This document shows positions 42,321 through 52,300 of a stretch of 64,000 nucleotides of DNA, one piece after another. The stretch comes from JBLUOA01 sp048060095. GTDB lineage: Bacteria; Pseudomonadota; Alphaproteobacteria; Rhodobacterales; Rhodobacteraceae. The position numbers and the translations under genes were made by a program. The first letter of the stretch is position 1; the number at the start of each line of letters is the position of its first letter. The notes under the pieces were generated by a model, which did no database searches, was not told where the DNA came from, and saw nothing but the letters and a program-made list of their open reading frames with translations. Location: NCBI RefSeq assembly GCF_048060095.1, contig NZ_JBLUOA010000001.1:1550001-1614000 (forward strand), given 5' to 3'.

Positions 42321-43379
42321 GTGGACAAAAAACAGATCGCTTCCCTCTTGGCCGCTGTGCCGTTGCCCATCGTTCTGATTGGCCCGGATGAGCGGATTAC
42401 GCAGGCGAATTCCGCCGCGGAATCGCTGTTTGGGCCGGGGATTCTGGATCGCCACTTCATCACTGTGATGCGGCAGCCGGATCTGCTCGAATCAATCGAG
42501 GCAGTGCTGGCGGGTGCAGGGCCGCGCGACACGCGGTATCTGGGATACGAGGCGGGGCGAGAGACGACCTACGTGGTTCACTGCGCCCCGGTCGTCGGCG
42601 AGGACGACAACATCAGCGTTCTGGTTAGTCTCGACGATGTCACGGCGGTTGAGGAAGCCGGCCAGATGCGCCGCGATTTCGTTGCCAATGTCAGTCACGA
42701 GCTGCGCACGCCGCTGACCGCCTTGTCGGGCTTCATAGAAACGCTACGTGGTGCCGCGCGCGATGACGCGGCGGCGCGGGATCGGTTCCTTTCGATCATG
42801 GAGAACGAGGCGGCGCGGATGAACCGGCTCGTGCTCGATTTGCTGTCGTTGTCGCGGGTTGAGGATGACGAACGCCAACGGCCAACCGCAACGGTCGACC
42901 TATCGGCGCAAGTCAATTCGGTGCTGCAAGCGCTGCGACCCTTCGCGGATGATCGGGATGTGACGTTGCGGGCGGAACTTGGCGAGGGGCCAACGAACGT
43001 CATCGGCGATTCCGACCAGCTTCGGCAAGTCGTCAGCAACCTGACCGAAAACGCGATCAAATATGGCGGTAAGGGCGGAGAGGTCGTGGTTTCGATCACC
43101 GGCCCGCAAGAAGAAACCGCGCTGCGCGCGCCCGGCTACCGGCTGATCGTCCGTGACAATGGCGACGGTATCGCCCCGGAACATATTGCGCGACTGACCG
43201 AACGGTTCTACCGCGTCGACACCCATCGGTCGCGAGAGATGGGCGGCACTGGCCTCGGGCTTGCGATCGTCAAGCATATCGTCAATCGGCATCGGGGCCG
43301 TTTGAAGATCGAAAGCACGTTGGGGCAGGGCAGCCAGTTCATGGTGATCCTTCCCGCCGCCACGGACCCTGCCGGCTAG
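42321..43379 (+). CDS. phoR: Phosphate-regulon sensor histidine kinase PhoR, apparently soluble
   Basis: From GTG 42321 the product is 352 aa (ATG 42273 would give 368). A PAS domain (residues about 5-115, PLPIVLIGPDERITQANSAA) is followed by the H-box FVANVSHELRTPLTALSGF, N-box NLTENAIKYGG, G1 VRDNGDGIAPEHI, F-box ERFYRVD and G2 GGTGLGLAIVKHIV. It phosphorylates PhoB when phosphate is low. Unlike E. coli PhoR, no membrane-spanning helix is visible at the N-terminus. It is the first gene of the block phoR-pstSCAB-phoU-phoB; the Pho box lies after it. Confidence 0.9.
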   Translation: MDKKQIASLLAAVPLPIVLIGPDERITQANSAAESLFGPGILDRHFITVMRQPDLLESIEAVLAGAGPRDTRYLGYEAGRETTYVVHCAPVVGEDDNISVLVSLDDVTAVEEAGQMRRDFVANVSHELRTPLTALSGFIETLRGAARDDAAARDRFLSIMENEAARMNRLVLDLLSLSRVEDDERQRPTATVDLSAQVNSVLQALRPFADDRDVTLRAELGEGPTNVIGDSDQLRQVVSNLTENAIKYGGKGGEVVVSITGPQEETALRAPGYRLIVRDNGDGIAPEHIARLTERFYRVDTHRSREMGGTGLGLAIVKHIVNRHRGRLKIESTLGQGSQFMVILPAATDPAG

Positions 43380-43401
43380 TTTTTTCGGCGAACCCGCCCT
43401 T

Positions 43402-43430
43402 TGTCATAAAACTGTTACGCGCCTGTCACA
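43402..43430 (+). promoter_or_regulatory. Pho box upstream of pstS
   Basis: Three direct repeats at an exact 11-base period: TGTCAT at 43402, TGTTAC at 43413 and TGTCAC at 43424, in the 129-base gap between phoR and pstS. This is the PhoB-binding arrangement expected before pstS. Confidence 0.9.
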
Positions 43431-43508
43431 AAAGGATTGCGCGCAGGGCCTAGAGAGGCCGCGAGGTTGCCCGGGGGGTGACCGCGAAACGTTAACAGGA
43501 GCATTTAG

Positions 43509-44537
43509 ATGTCTCGTTTGAAAATTTCCGCCTCTGTTCTGGCCGTTGCTGCGCTGTCCGCAACTGCCGCGACCGCGCGCGACCAGATTCAGATTGCCGG
43601 TTCTTCGACCGTTCTGCCTTACGCAGCGATCGTTGCCGAAGCCTTCGGCGAAAACTTTGACTTCCCGACACCGGTTGTTGAATCCGGTGGCTCTTCCGCG
43701 GGTCTCAAGAAGTTCTGCGAAGGTGTAGGCGAAGAAACTATCGACATCGCCAACTCTTCCCGCGCGATCAAGGAAGCCGAAGTTGCTGCATGTGCCGAAA
43801 ACGGCGTGACCAACATCATCGAAGTTCGCATCGGTTATGACGGCATCGTTTTTGCGTCCGACATCGACGGCAACGCGTTCGAATTCACACCCGAAGACTG
43901 GTACCGTGCGCTGTCTGATACCGTCGTCGTCGACGGCGAAGTCGTCACGAACGAAGTGACCATGTGGAACGAAGTGAACCCTGACCTGCCCGAGCAGGAA
44001 ATCCAGGCGTTCGTTCCGGGCACCAAGCACGGCACACGCGAAGTCTTCGAGGACAAGGTGATCCTCGCCGGTTGTGAAGCAACCGGTGACTTCGACGTTC
44101 TGATGGAGGCCAACGGTGGCGACAAGAAAGCCGCCGAAAAGGCATGTATCGGCCTGCGCACCGACGGCCGTTCGGTCGATATCGACGGTGACTACACCGA
44201 AACGCTAGCCCGCATCGAAGCCAATCCGGAAGGCATCGGCGTATTCGGTCTGTCGTTCTACGAAAACAACACCGACAAGCTGCAAGTTGCAAACATGTCC
44301 GGCGTAGCACCGTCGACCGAGACCATTTCGACTGGCGAATACCCCGTCTCGCGCCCGCTGTTCTTCTACATCAAAGCGGACCACATCGGCGTGATCCCCG
44401 GCCTGAAAGAGTACGCTGAGTTCTTTGTTGCCGATGAAATTGCAGGCCCGGATGGCCCGCTGGCCGAATACGGTCTGGTTGCAGACCCGGAGCTTGAAGC
44501 GACGCAATCCGCGGTCGCAGCCGAAAACAACATGTAA
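43509..44537 (+). CDS. pstS: Phosphate ABC transporter substrate-binding protein PstS
   Basis: The 342-aa protein has a signal peptide ending at ATA (residues 1-23) and the phosphate-binding motifs IAGSSTVLPYAAIVAEAF, ESGGSSAGLKKFCEG, IDIANSSRAIKEAE and VPGTKHGTREVFEDK. It captures inorganic phosphate in the periplasm. AGGAG precedes the ATG. The codon choice appears strongly biased (GGC, GAA, GTT), as expected of a highly expressed starvation protein. A strong hairpin follows the stop. Confidence 0.95.
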   Translation: MSRLKISASVLAVAALSATAATARDQIQIAGSSTVLPYAAIVAEAFGENFDFPTPVVESGGSSAGLKKFCEGVGEETIDIANSSRAIKEAEVAACAENGVTNIIEVRIGYDGIVFASDIDGNAFEFTPEDWYRALSDTVVVDGEVVTNEVTMWNEVNPDLPEQEIQAFVPGTKHGTREVFEDKVILAGCEATGDFDVLMEANGGDKKAAEKACIGLRTDGRSVDIDGDYTETLARIEANPEGIGVFGLSFYENNTDKLQVANMSGVAPSTETISTGEYPVSRPLFFYIKADHIGVIPGLKEYAEFFVADEIAGPDGPLAEYGLVADPELEATQSAVAAENNM

Positions 44538-44548
44538 TGCATGAATGA

Positions 44549-44571
44549 GGGCGGCCCGGTCCGGGCCGCCC
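44549..44571 (+). terminator. Hairpin between pstS and pstC
   Basis: GGGCGGCC and GGCCGCCC form a perfect stem around CGGTCCG, followed by CTTTCGCTTGTCTT. It lies 11 bases after the pstS stop and is likely a partial terminator that lets pstS be expressed above pstCAB. Confidence 0.7.
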
Positions 44572-44601
44572 TTTCGCTTGTCTTCTGGAAAGCTGCTGCA
44601 T

Positions 44602-45825
44602 ATGCCCCTTATCTGGATCATCCTGACCTTGTTGCTTTTGGGTGCCTCTGCCTTCGTTGCAGGCCGCGCGCGTGCAGCGGTCGTGGGCGACGACAGTCGC
44701 GCCTTTCATTCCCGGCCAGTCTATCACGGTGCCAATGTAGCGCTGAGCGGGCTTGTGCCCGCGCTTGCCCTTTTGATGGTTTGGTTGCTGCTCGCGCGGT
44801 TTGACCTGTTGCCCAAGGCGGGCGGATGGGAACTCGCCATCGCTGTCATTGTTGTCGCGGTCATCGGCTGCGCCTGGGCCTTCGCCAAAACCGCTGCCAA
44901 TCGCAGGGCGCGGAACCTGACCGAAGGCTGGGTGCTTGGCCTGTTGATTTTCGCGGCGTCCATAGCGATCCTCACAACGCTTGGCATTGTGCTGTCGATG
45001 CTGTTTGAAACCATGAACTTCTTTTCGCAGTATTCAGCGGCGGAGTTCTTCTTTGGCCTGACATGGTCGCCCGATTTCCGCGGAGACAGCGAGCTGGGCA
45101 TCCTGCCGCTGCTCTGGGGCACGCTCTACATCAGCTTTGTCGCGCTGCTGGTCGCGGTTCCGGTTGGCCTGTTCGCGGCGATCTACATGTCGGAATATGC
45201 AGGACCGAAGCTTCGCACGGTTGCCAAACCACTGATCGAAATCCTCGCCGGTATTCCGACGATTGTTTACGGGCTGTTTGCGCTGGTGACGGTCGGCCCG
45301 ATGCTACGCGACTACTTTGCGCAACCGTTGGGGCTTGGCGAAAGCAGCTCATCCGTCATGACCGCCGGGTTGGTGATGGGGATCATGTTGATCCCGTTCG
45401 TGTCGTCACTGTCCGATGACATCATCACGGCCGTTCCGCAGGCGATGCGGGACGGGTCGCTTGGCCTTGGCGCAACGAAATCCGAAACCATCCGGCAAGT
45501 TGTTGTCCCTGCCGCGTTGCCCGGCGTCGTCGGCGCGGTTCTTCTGGCGGCCTCGCGCGCCATCGGCGAAACGATGATCGTCGTTCTCGGGGCAGGTGCT
45601 GCCGCCGCGCAACTGACCGATGGATTGGGCGAAGCCGTGAACCCGTTTGAGGCGATGACCACCGTAACCGTCAAGATCGTCAGCCAACTGACGGGCGATA
45701 CCGACTTTGCGGCGCCGGAAACGCTGGTCGCCTTCGCACTTGGCCTGACGCTTTTCGTCATCACGTTGGGCCTCAACGTCCTCGCGCTCTTCATTGTGCG
45801 CAAATATCGGGAGCAGTATGAATGA
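44602..45825 (+). CDS. pstC: Phosphate ABC transporter permease PstC
   Basis: From ATG 44602 the product is 407 aa. Multiple transmembrane helices are present; the first (residues 3-24) is followed by an N-terminal extension with two more helices before the permease core. Core signatures: GTLYISFVALLVAVPVGLFA, KPLIEILAGIPTIVYGLFAL, the EAA loop AMRDGSLGLGATKSETIRQV and LLAASRAIGETMIVVLGAGA. The in-frame codons from 44545 cross the hairpin and are unlikely to be translated. It overlaps pstA by 4 bases. Confidence 0.92.
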   Translation: MPLIWIILTLLLLGASAFVAGRARAAVVGDDSRAFHSRPVYHGANVALSGLVPALALLMVWLLLARFDLLPKAGGWELAIAVIVVAVIGCAWAFAKTAANRRARNLTEGWVLGLLIFAASIAILTTLGIVLSMLFETMNFFSQYSAAEFFFGLTWSPDFRGDSELGILPLLWGTLYISFVALLVAVPVGLFAAIYMSEYAGPKLRTVAKPLIEILAGIPTIVYGLFALVTVGPMLRDYFAQPLGLGESSSSVMTAGLVMGIMLIPFVSSLSDDIITAVPQAMRDGSLGLGATKSETIRQVVVPAALPGVVGAVLLAASRAIGETMIVVLGAGAAAAQLTDGLGEAVNPFEAMTTVTVKIVSQLTGDTDFAAPETLVAFALGLTLFVITLGLNVLALFIVRKYREQYE

Positions 45826-47147
45826 GCGACGCCGCAAACCACACCTCGCTGTTCACCGAAAGCCCGCGCACGAAAAAGCGGAACGCGGCCGAGCGACGGT
45901 TCAAAGTTTACGGTCTAGCCGCGATTTTTGTCGGCATTCTCGCGTTGATCCTGCTTTTGGTCACGATTATCGGCAACGGGGCAGGGTCGTTCCGTCAGAC
46001 CTACCTGACACTCGACGTGACGCTGTCGGCCGACAAGCTCGACAAAGAAGGCAACCGCGACCCGGAAGAGATGAAATCGGTTTCGACCTTCGGCTACGCG
46101 CCGCTGATCCGAGATGCGGCTGTCGCGCAACTGGCAGAAATCGGGTTTGAAACGGAGATCAAGGACAAAGAGGTCGGCGCGATCGTGTCGAAAGATGCGC
46201 CGGCGCAGCTGCGCGACTTCGTGCTGGCCAACCCCGAACTGGTCGGGCAGACGATCACCGTGGAATTCCTCGCGAACGGGCGGATCGACGGCTACCAAAA
46301 GGGCCGCGTCGACCGCGCAAGTGCTGCGCTTGATAGCAATGTATCACCGGAGCAGCTTGATATCACGGATGCATTGGCAGCGGCGGGTCTGCTTGAAACC
46401 CGGTTCAACTGGGCCTTCCTGACCTCGCCAGATGCGTCCGACCAGCGACCGGAATCTGCCGGCCTTGGTGTTGCGATCCTCGGATCGCTCTACATGATGA
46501 TCATCGTGCTGGTCCTGTCCCTGCCAATCGGTGTCGCCGCGTCGATCTATCTGGAGGAGTTCGCGCCGAAAAACCGCTGGACCGATCTGATCGAGGTCAA
46601 CATCTCCAACCTCGCCGCCGTTCCGTCTATCGTGTTCGGTATCCTCGGCCTCGCGATCTTCATCAACTTCGCCGGGCTGCCGCAATCAGCACCAATCGTC
46701 GGCGGCCTGGTTCTGACGCTGATGACCCTGCCGACCATCATCATCGCAACCCGCGCCAGCCTGAAATCGGTGCCGCCGTCGATCCGGGATGCCGCGCTTG
46801 GCGTTGGTGCGTCGAAGATGCAGTCGGTGTTCCACCACGTTCTGCCGCTCGCCGCGCCGGGTATCCTGACCGGCACGATCATCGGATTGGCGCAAGCCTT
46901 GGGCGAAACCGCTCCGTTGCTGCTGATCGGCATGGTCGCCTTCGTGAAGGAATTTCCCGACGCGCCGCCGGAAGGCTTCTTTGACCCCGCATCCGCATTG
47001 CCGATTCAGGTCTACAACTGGACGCAACGCGCTGATCCGGCCTTTGTCGAACGGGCATCGGGCGCGATCATAGTGTTGCTGATCTTTCTTGTTACAATGA
47101 ACGCGGTTGCGATCCTGCTGCGCCGTCGCTTCGAACGCCGCTGGTGA
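45822..47147 (+). CDS. pstA: Phosphate ABC transporter permease PstA with DUF3333 N-terminal domain
   Basis: The 441-aa protein is longer than E. coli PstA (296 aa). The extra N-terminal 180 residues match the DUF3333 region seen in alphaproteobacterial PstA: one membrane helix (about 27-50) and a soluble, probably periplasmic part (TLDVTLSADKLD to PDASDQRP). The permease core has LSLPIGVAASIYLEEFAPK, NLAAVPSIVFGILGLAIF, the EAA loop SIRDAALGVGASKMQSVFHH and AQALGETAPLLLIGMVA. It starts in an ATGA overlap with pstC. Confidence 0.93.
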   Translation: MSDAANHTSLFTESPRTKKRNAAERRFKVYGLAAIFVGILALILLLVTIIGNGAGSFRQTYLTLDVTLSADKLDKEGNRDPEEMKSVSTFGYAPLIRDAAVAQLAEIGFETEIKDKEVGAIVSKDAPAQLRDFVLANPELVGQTITVEFLANGRIDGYQKGRVDRASAALDSNVSPEQLDITDALAAAGLLETRFNWAFLTSPDASDQRPESAGLGVAILGSLYMMIIVLVLSLPIGVAASIYLEEFAPKNRWTDLIEVNISNLAAVPSIVFGILGLAIFINFAGLPQSAPIVGGLVLTLMTLPTIIIATRASLKSVPPSIRDAALGVGASKMQSVFHHVLPLAAPGILTGTIIGLAQALGETAPLLLIGMVAFVKEFPDAPPEGFFDPASALPIQVYNWTQRADPAFVERASGAIIVLLIFLVTMNAVAILLRRRFERRW

Positions 47148-47153
47148 GGACAG

Positions 47154-47954
47154 ATGATGAATGACATGACACTGACGGAGAGAGCCGTGGACGTGAAAGA
47201 TACAAAAATTTCCGCGCGCGGCGTGCAGGTCTACTATGCCGAAGCGCAGGCGATCCGCGACGTCGACGTCGATATCACCGACAAGACCGTCACGGCCTTC
47301 ATCGGCCCGTCGGGCTGCGGCAAGTCGACTTTCCTGCGATGCCTGAACCGGATGAACGACACAATCGACATCTGCCGTGTCGAAGGGAACATCCTGCTTG
47401 ACGGAGAGGACATCTACGACCCCAAGGTCGATCCGGTGCAGTTGCGCGCCAAGGTCGGCATGGTGTTCCAGAAACCGAACCCGTTTCCAAAGTCGATCTA
47501 CGACAATGTCGCTTACGGCCCGCGTATTCACGGACTTTCTCGGTCGAAGGCCGAACTTGATGAGATCGTTGAAAAGGCGCTCCGCCGTGGCGCGATCTGG
47601 GATGAGGTCAAGGACAGGCTCGACGCGCCGGGCACCGGACTTTCCGGCGGTCAGCAACAGCGCCTTTGCATCGCACGGGCGATCGCGACCGAACCTGAGG
47701 TGCTGCTGATGGATGAACCTTGCTCTGCCCTTGATCCCATCGCGACGGCGCAGGTCGAAGAACTGATCGATGAGCTGCGCAAGCGTTATTCGGTCGTGAT
47801 CGTAACCCACTCGATGCAACAGGCCGCACGTGTCAGTCAGAAAACGGCCTTCTTCCACCTCGGTAATCTCGTCGAATTCGGCGAAACCGGACAGATATTC
47901 ACAAACCCAAGCGATCCGCGGACCGAAAGCTATATCACCGGGAGGATCGGTTGA
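47154..47954 (+). CDS. pstB: Phosphate ABC transporter ATPase PstB
   Basis: The 266-aa protein is a complete PstB: Walker [21 protein letters not shown]-loop [20 protein letters not shown], signature [16 protein letters not shown], Walker [17 protein letters not shown] and H-loop [10 protein letters not shown]. It drives phosphate uptake through PstCA. The start has GAGGACAG upstream; an ATG three codons later is possible. Its stop touches the first possible phoU start. Confidence 0.96.
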   Translation: MMNDMTLTERAVDVKDTKISARGVQVYYAEAQAIRDVDVDITDKTVTAFIGPSGCGKSTFLRCLNRMNDTIDICRVEGNILLDGEDIYDPKVDPVQLRAKVGMVFQKPNPFPKSIYDNVAYGPRIHGLSRSKAELDEIVEKALRRGAIWDEVKDRLDAPGTGLSGGQQQRLCIARAIATEPEVLLMDEPCSALDPIATAQVEELIDELRKRYSVVIVTHSMQQAARVSQKTAFFHLGNLVEFGETGQIFTNPSDPRTESYITGRIG

Positions 47955-47965
47955 TGGAGGGCTCC

Positions 47966-48685
47966 ATGCAGGACCAACACATCGCGTCGGCCTTCGACCG
48001 CGATCTTGAGGGTATTCAGGCGCAGATCATGAAGATGGGCGGGCTGGTCGAAGCCGCGATCCTTGATAGCGCCCGTTCGCTTGAGGCACGGGACGAGGAA
48101 TTAGCCGAGCAAGTGCGCAAGGCCGACAAGGCCATTGACGCGCTGGAAGAGCAGGTGAATGAAGAGGCCGCGCGATTGATTGCTCTGCGCGCGCCGATGG
48201 GCACCGACCTGCGCACGGTTCTGACGGTCATGAAAATCTCCGGCAATCTTGAGCGGATCGGCGATTATTCGAAGAACCTCGCCAAGCGGACTTCGGTGCT
48301 GGTTCAGATGCCTGTCATCAACGGAACGCCCGGAGCCATTCGACGGATGGCCAAGGAAGTCGAAGTGATGCTGAAAGACGCGCTGGACGCCTATATCCAG
48401 CGCGACGCGCAATTGGCCGAGGATGTCCGCCAGCGCGATCACGAAGTCGATCAGATGTATAACGCGCTGTTCCGCGAATTCCTGACCTTCATGATGGAAG
48501 ACCCGCGCAACATCACGGCCTGTATGCACCTGCACTTTATCGCGAAAAACATCGAACGGATGGGCGACCATGTGACCTCGATCGCGGAACAGGTCATTTA
48601 TCTTGCGACCGGAGATCTGCCTGATGACAGCAGACCGAAGGCGACGACCGGATATCTTGATCCCGACGTCGGGGAGGAGAGCTGA
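47966..48685 (+). CDS. phoU: Phosphate signalling regulator PhoU
   Basis: From ATG 47966, with GGAGGG 5 bases upstream, the product is 239 aa (ATG 47954 adds 4 residues). Two three-helix PhoU repeats are visible, each with the metal-binding type motif: DKAIDALEEQVNEEAARLIA and REVDQ-like RDHEVDQMYNALFREF, then FIAKNIERMGDHVTSIAEQV. PhoU links the state of the Pst transporter to PhoR and prevents toxic phosphate uptake. It is followed by phoB in a TGATG overlap. Confidence 0.95.
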   Translation: MQDQHIASAFDRDLEGIQAQIMKMGGLVEAAILDSARSLEARDEELAEQVRKADKAIDALEEQVNEEAARLIALRAPMGTDLRTVLTVMKISGNLERIGDYSKNLAKRTSVLVQMPVINGTPGAIRRMAKEVEVMLKDALDAYIQRDAQLAEDVRQRDHEVDQMYNALFREFLTFMMEDPRNITACMHLHFIAKNIERMGDHVTSIAEQVIYLATGDLPDDSRPKATTGYLDPDVGEES

Positions 48686-49374
48686 TGTCAGCCGACCAGC
48701 CGACTGTTCTTGTGGTAGAGGACGAACCGGCACAGCGGGAGGTATTGGCCTACAACCTTGAGGCCGAGGGATTTCGTGTCAGCCGGGCCGAGAACGGGGA
48801 GGAGGCGCTGTTGCTTGTTGACGAGGACGCGCCCGATCTGATCTTGCTCGACTGGATGCTGCCGAACGTATCGGGCATCGAAATTTGCCGCAGGTTGAAA
48901 ACCCGGGCCGAGACGAAAAACGTGCCGGTCATCATGCTCTCTGCCCGGTCGGAAGAGCTGGATCGGGTGCGCGGTCTGGAAACCGGCGCGGATGATTACA
49001 TCGTCAAACCCTATTCGGTCGCTGAACTGATGGCGCGGGTCAAAAACCAGCTTCGTCGCGTGCGCCCCGCATCGGTCGGAGAGCGGTTGACCTTCGACGA
49101 CATCGTGCTGGACGCCGAAACCCACAAGGTTTTTCGCGGCGACACCCTGATCAAGCTTGGCCCGACGGAGTTTCGTCTGCTGACGACATTCATGGAAAAA
49201 CCGGGGCGGGTCTGGTCGCGCGAGCAACTGCTCGACCGCGTGTGGGGGCGCGACATTTATGTCGATACCCGCACGGTAGATGTTCACATCGGACGACTGC
49301 GCAAGGCGCTGACCAAAGGCGGCGGCGATGATCCAGTGCGAACAGTCCGCGGCGCGGGATACGCGCTTGGCTAG
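48685..49374 (+). CDS. phoB: Phosphate-regulon response regulator PhoB
   Basis: The 229-aa protein has a receiver domain with phospho-acceptor Asp56 (LILLDWMLPNVSG), the acidic pair in VVEDEPAQ, and the conserved lysine in GADDYIVKPYS. The C-terminal OmpR-type winged helix has GPTEFRLLTTFMEKPGRVWS and VDVHIGRLRKALTKGG. It activates Pho-box promoters; two candidate targets are in this window (23431 and 43402). The 3' end overlaps the convergent fusion gene by 4 bases. Confidence 0.95.
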   Translation: MSADQPTVLVVEDEPAQREVLAYNLEAEGFRVSRAENGEEALLLVDEDAPDLILLDWMLPNVSGIEICRRLKTRAETKNVPVIMLSARSEELDRVRGLETGADDYIVKPYSVAELMARVKNQLRRVRPASVGERLTFDDIVLDAETHKVFRGDTLIKLGPTEFRLLTTFMEKPGRVWSREQLLDRVWGRDIYVDTRTVDVHIGRLRKALTKGGGDDPVRTVRGAGYALG

Positions 49375-52300
49375 GTGTCCAAATGTGCGGCGCTGGCCGT
49401 TTCCGACAGGATGCTGTCGAGTGTTTTGACAATCAGATCAATATCTTCTGTGTCAATCGTGAGGGGCGGGCGGATTTTCAAGATATTATCAGCGGGGCCC
49501 TCGGTTCCGACCAGAATACGGCATTCCCGCAAGCGGTTCTTAACGTAAGACGCAAGCGCGGTGGCCGGGGTCTTGGCTTGGCGATCAGTGACGAGGTCAA
49601 CGCCGACAAATAGTCCCATACCGCGAACATCGCCAATCGCCGTGTGGTGATTCTTGAGGTCTGCGAGCGAAGCCAGCAGGCGATCCCCCATATTGCGGGC
49701 ATTCTCCATCAGCCCTTCGTCGTCCACGATATCCAACACCTCCTTGCCTATACGGCAAGACAGGGTGGACCCGCCGAAGGTCGAAAAGAACTCCGGCCCC
49801 TGCGCGAAACTCTCGGCGATGGCCGGGGTCGTCACCAGCACGCCAAGTGGATGCCCGTTGCCGATGGGTTTGCCCATCACAACAATGTCGGGAACGGCCC
49901 CCTGATGTTCAAAACCGAAATAGTGGTGGCCCAATCGCCCAAGCCCCGTCTGCACCTCGTCCGCGATGCAGATACCGCCCGCGGCGCGGATGCGGTCATA
50001 AACAGCGGGAAGATAGCCATTCGGCGGGATGATCTGGCCACCGACGCTTGGGAATGTTTCAGCAATGAACCCGGCGAGCTTGCCGTCTTTGGTGGCGATC
50101 CGGGCAATGGCGTCGTCAACAAAAATCGCTAATTTCTTCGCACGATCAGCATCTTGCCGATCAAAGCTACCGCGATAATCATCGGCAACCTCAACCAATT
50201 CCACCCAATCCGGCTGACCCGCTCCGCCCGGCGCGTTGAACTTGTAGGCTGAGATATCCATCGCGCCGGTCGTATTGCCATGATAGCCGTGATCGGGCGT
50301 TATCATCGCTTTCCCGCCGGTATGCGCCCGCGCCAAACGAAGCGCGAGTTCGTTCGCCTCTGTCCCCGAATTAACGAAAAAGCACACGCTGAGTTGGTCG
50401 GGCAGTTTGGACGTAATCTTCTCCGCAAACGCGGCCTGCGCGGGGTGCAGATAGCGCGTGTTTGTATTCAAACGTTTCAGCTGATCCGCGGCGACGGCCT
50501 GAATACGCGGATGCGCATGGCCGACATGCGGCACGTTGTTATAGGCGTCGAGGTAAGGCCGCCCCCATTGGTCAAACAGATGGTGGCGCCAGCCCCGGAC
50601 GAACATCACGGGATCGTCGTAACTGAGTTTGAGGTTCGGGCCGAAATAGGTGCTCCGGCGCTCCTGAACGGATTTCTTATCAATGGGTTGGAATGCAACC
50701 TTTTCATCCGGCAAGTTCAGCAGTGCTGCCGGATTTGGACAGATTCCCGTCCAAAGTTGAAGATCGTCGGGGTCCGCTACACCGGGCCAGTCGTCGCCCA
50801 TCCCCTCTGTTGTCAGCGCGAGCTGGAAGTGCACGTGGGGCGCCCAACCGCCGTTCTGACTGACTACACCAAGTCGGCAGAATGCATTCCCTTTCAGTAT
50901 CTTAGCGCCTACGCTTAATGATGAGACGACATCGGAGTTGAGATGACCGTACAGCGTGAAGAACGGATCGCCATCCGGGGTTCCATGTTCAAGAATAACC
51001 ACCCCGCCATAATCGAGGTGATGATCGCGGTTTTCGACGGCGTATACCGTGCCGTCGAACGGTGCGAAAAGCGGGGTGTCCGCCGGGGCGAAGACATCGA
51101 TTGCCAGATGAACGGTGCGCCGACTGCTAGACTTATGCTGGCCAGCGCGGAAGGCAGGCGACGTGTAAATCAGGCGCGGTTCCTTGTAATAGCCCAGCCA
51201 GATTTCGTGGGCCTCGGTGAACTCCTCCCCGACGCGTGCGGCCTCTTCCGTTGGCATATCGAATGGATTTTGTGGCCAAGTGCTGGATTCGACCGACAGC
51301 GATCCCATCGGCGCATCCGACAAAACTCGCCCGAAGAGGTCGGCAAATGTGCCGCGCTGCGCGTCCAGCCACTCCATAACGCAGGGGGCGTGATCAACGA
51401 CCGGAAGGCTGCAAGCCGCGCGCAGGCGGGCGTTGATAAGCGTGGGCGGGGTCGGAAAACGCTCCAAAAACCGCCAGGCCGGCGCTTGGGAGATCGTGAC
51501 ATACGGGTCGCCCGGGTTTTCTTTCGCCATCTCTGTCGAATTCACCACACTCACCGCCAGACGCATCCGCAGAAGCGGCCAAATCAGATCGACCTCCTCC
51601 GCAGTCAGAGGGGCCGCGGCGTGATACCCGGCAACGAGGTCTGAGAGCGCGGCTTCGGGCGTCTCGTGATCCAGCACGACGTAAGCGGCAGCGATGGCGA
51701 GTTCGCAGATCCGAGGTGCGGCGCACATGTCGCCGAAATCGATCAGGCCGGTTACGTTTGCCGTTGTTGAATGAGATATGTGCGCCAAGATGTTGTGATC
51801 ATTCACATCGTTGTGAATGGCGACCGCGGGAAGGCGCGTCAGTTCTGGCTTGATATCCGCGAAAGCGGCAAGGATGTCGGCGAGCAGCTCGCGCCGCGTC
51901 GGCTCATCAATCAGGTCGAGCTTCGACGTGATCCAATCCGCCCCAACGAGGTTCCACTTGAAGTCTCGGGAAAGTGCGGCGTGCTTGAATCCACGCAGCG
52001 CGACATCCAAGCGACCAAGCTTTTCGCCCAGATCGCGGATCAGTTTGGCGGACTTGGGCTTAAAACGAGCGTAGGTGACGCCCTCAAGGCAGGTTTGCAG
52101 CCAGCAGAGCCGGTTTGCGCCTCCTTCGTCTTGCAGGCTGACGATGGCCTCTCCGTCAATACTCTGAACGACGCGCGGAACGGGCAGGGCCGGGTCATTC
52201 TCCGCGACGAACGCCAAGGCCGCGATCTGCATATCGATCAGATCACGCGCACAGCCGTCGCGCATGACTTTCAGGATAAAGCGTTTCCCGTCATCGCATT

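Noticed and set aside
46686..47858. A 390-codon minus-strand open frame opposite pstA and pstB
   Set aside because: It spans two genes with unmistakable motifs on the plus strand and its translation is Arg/His/Gln-rich without domain features.
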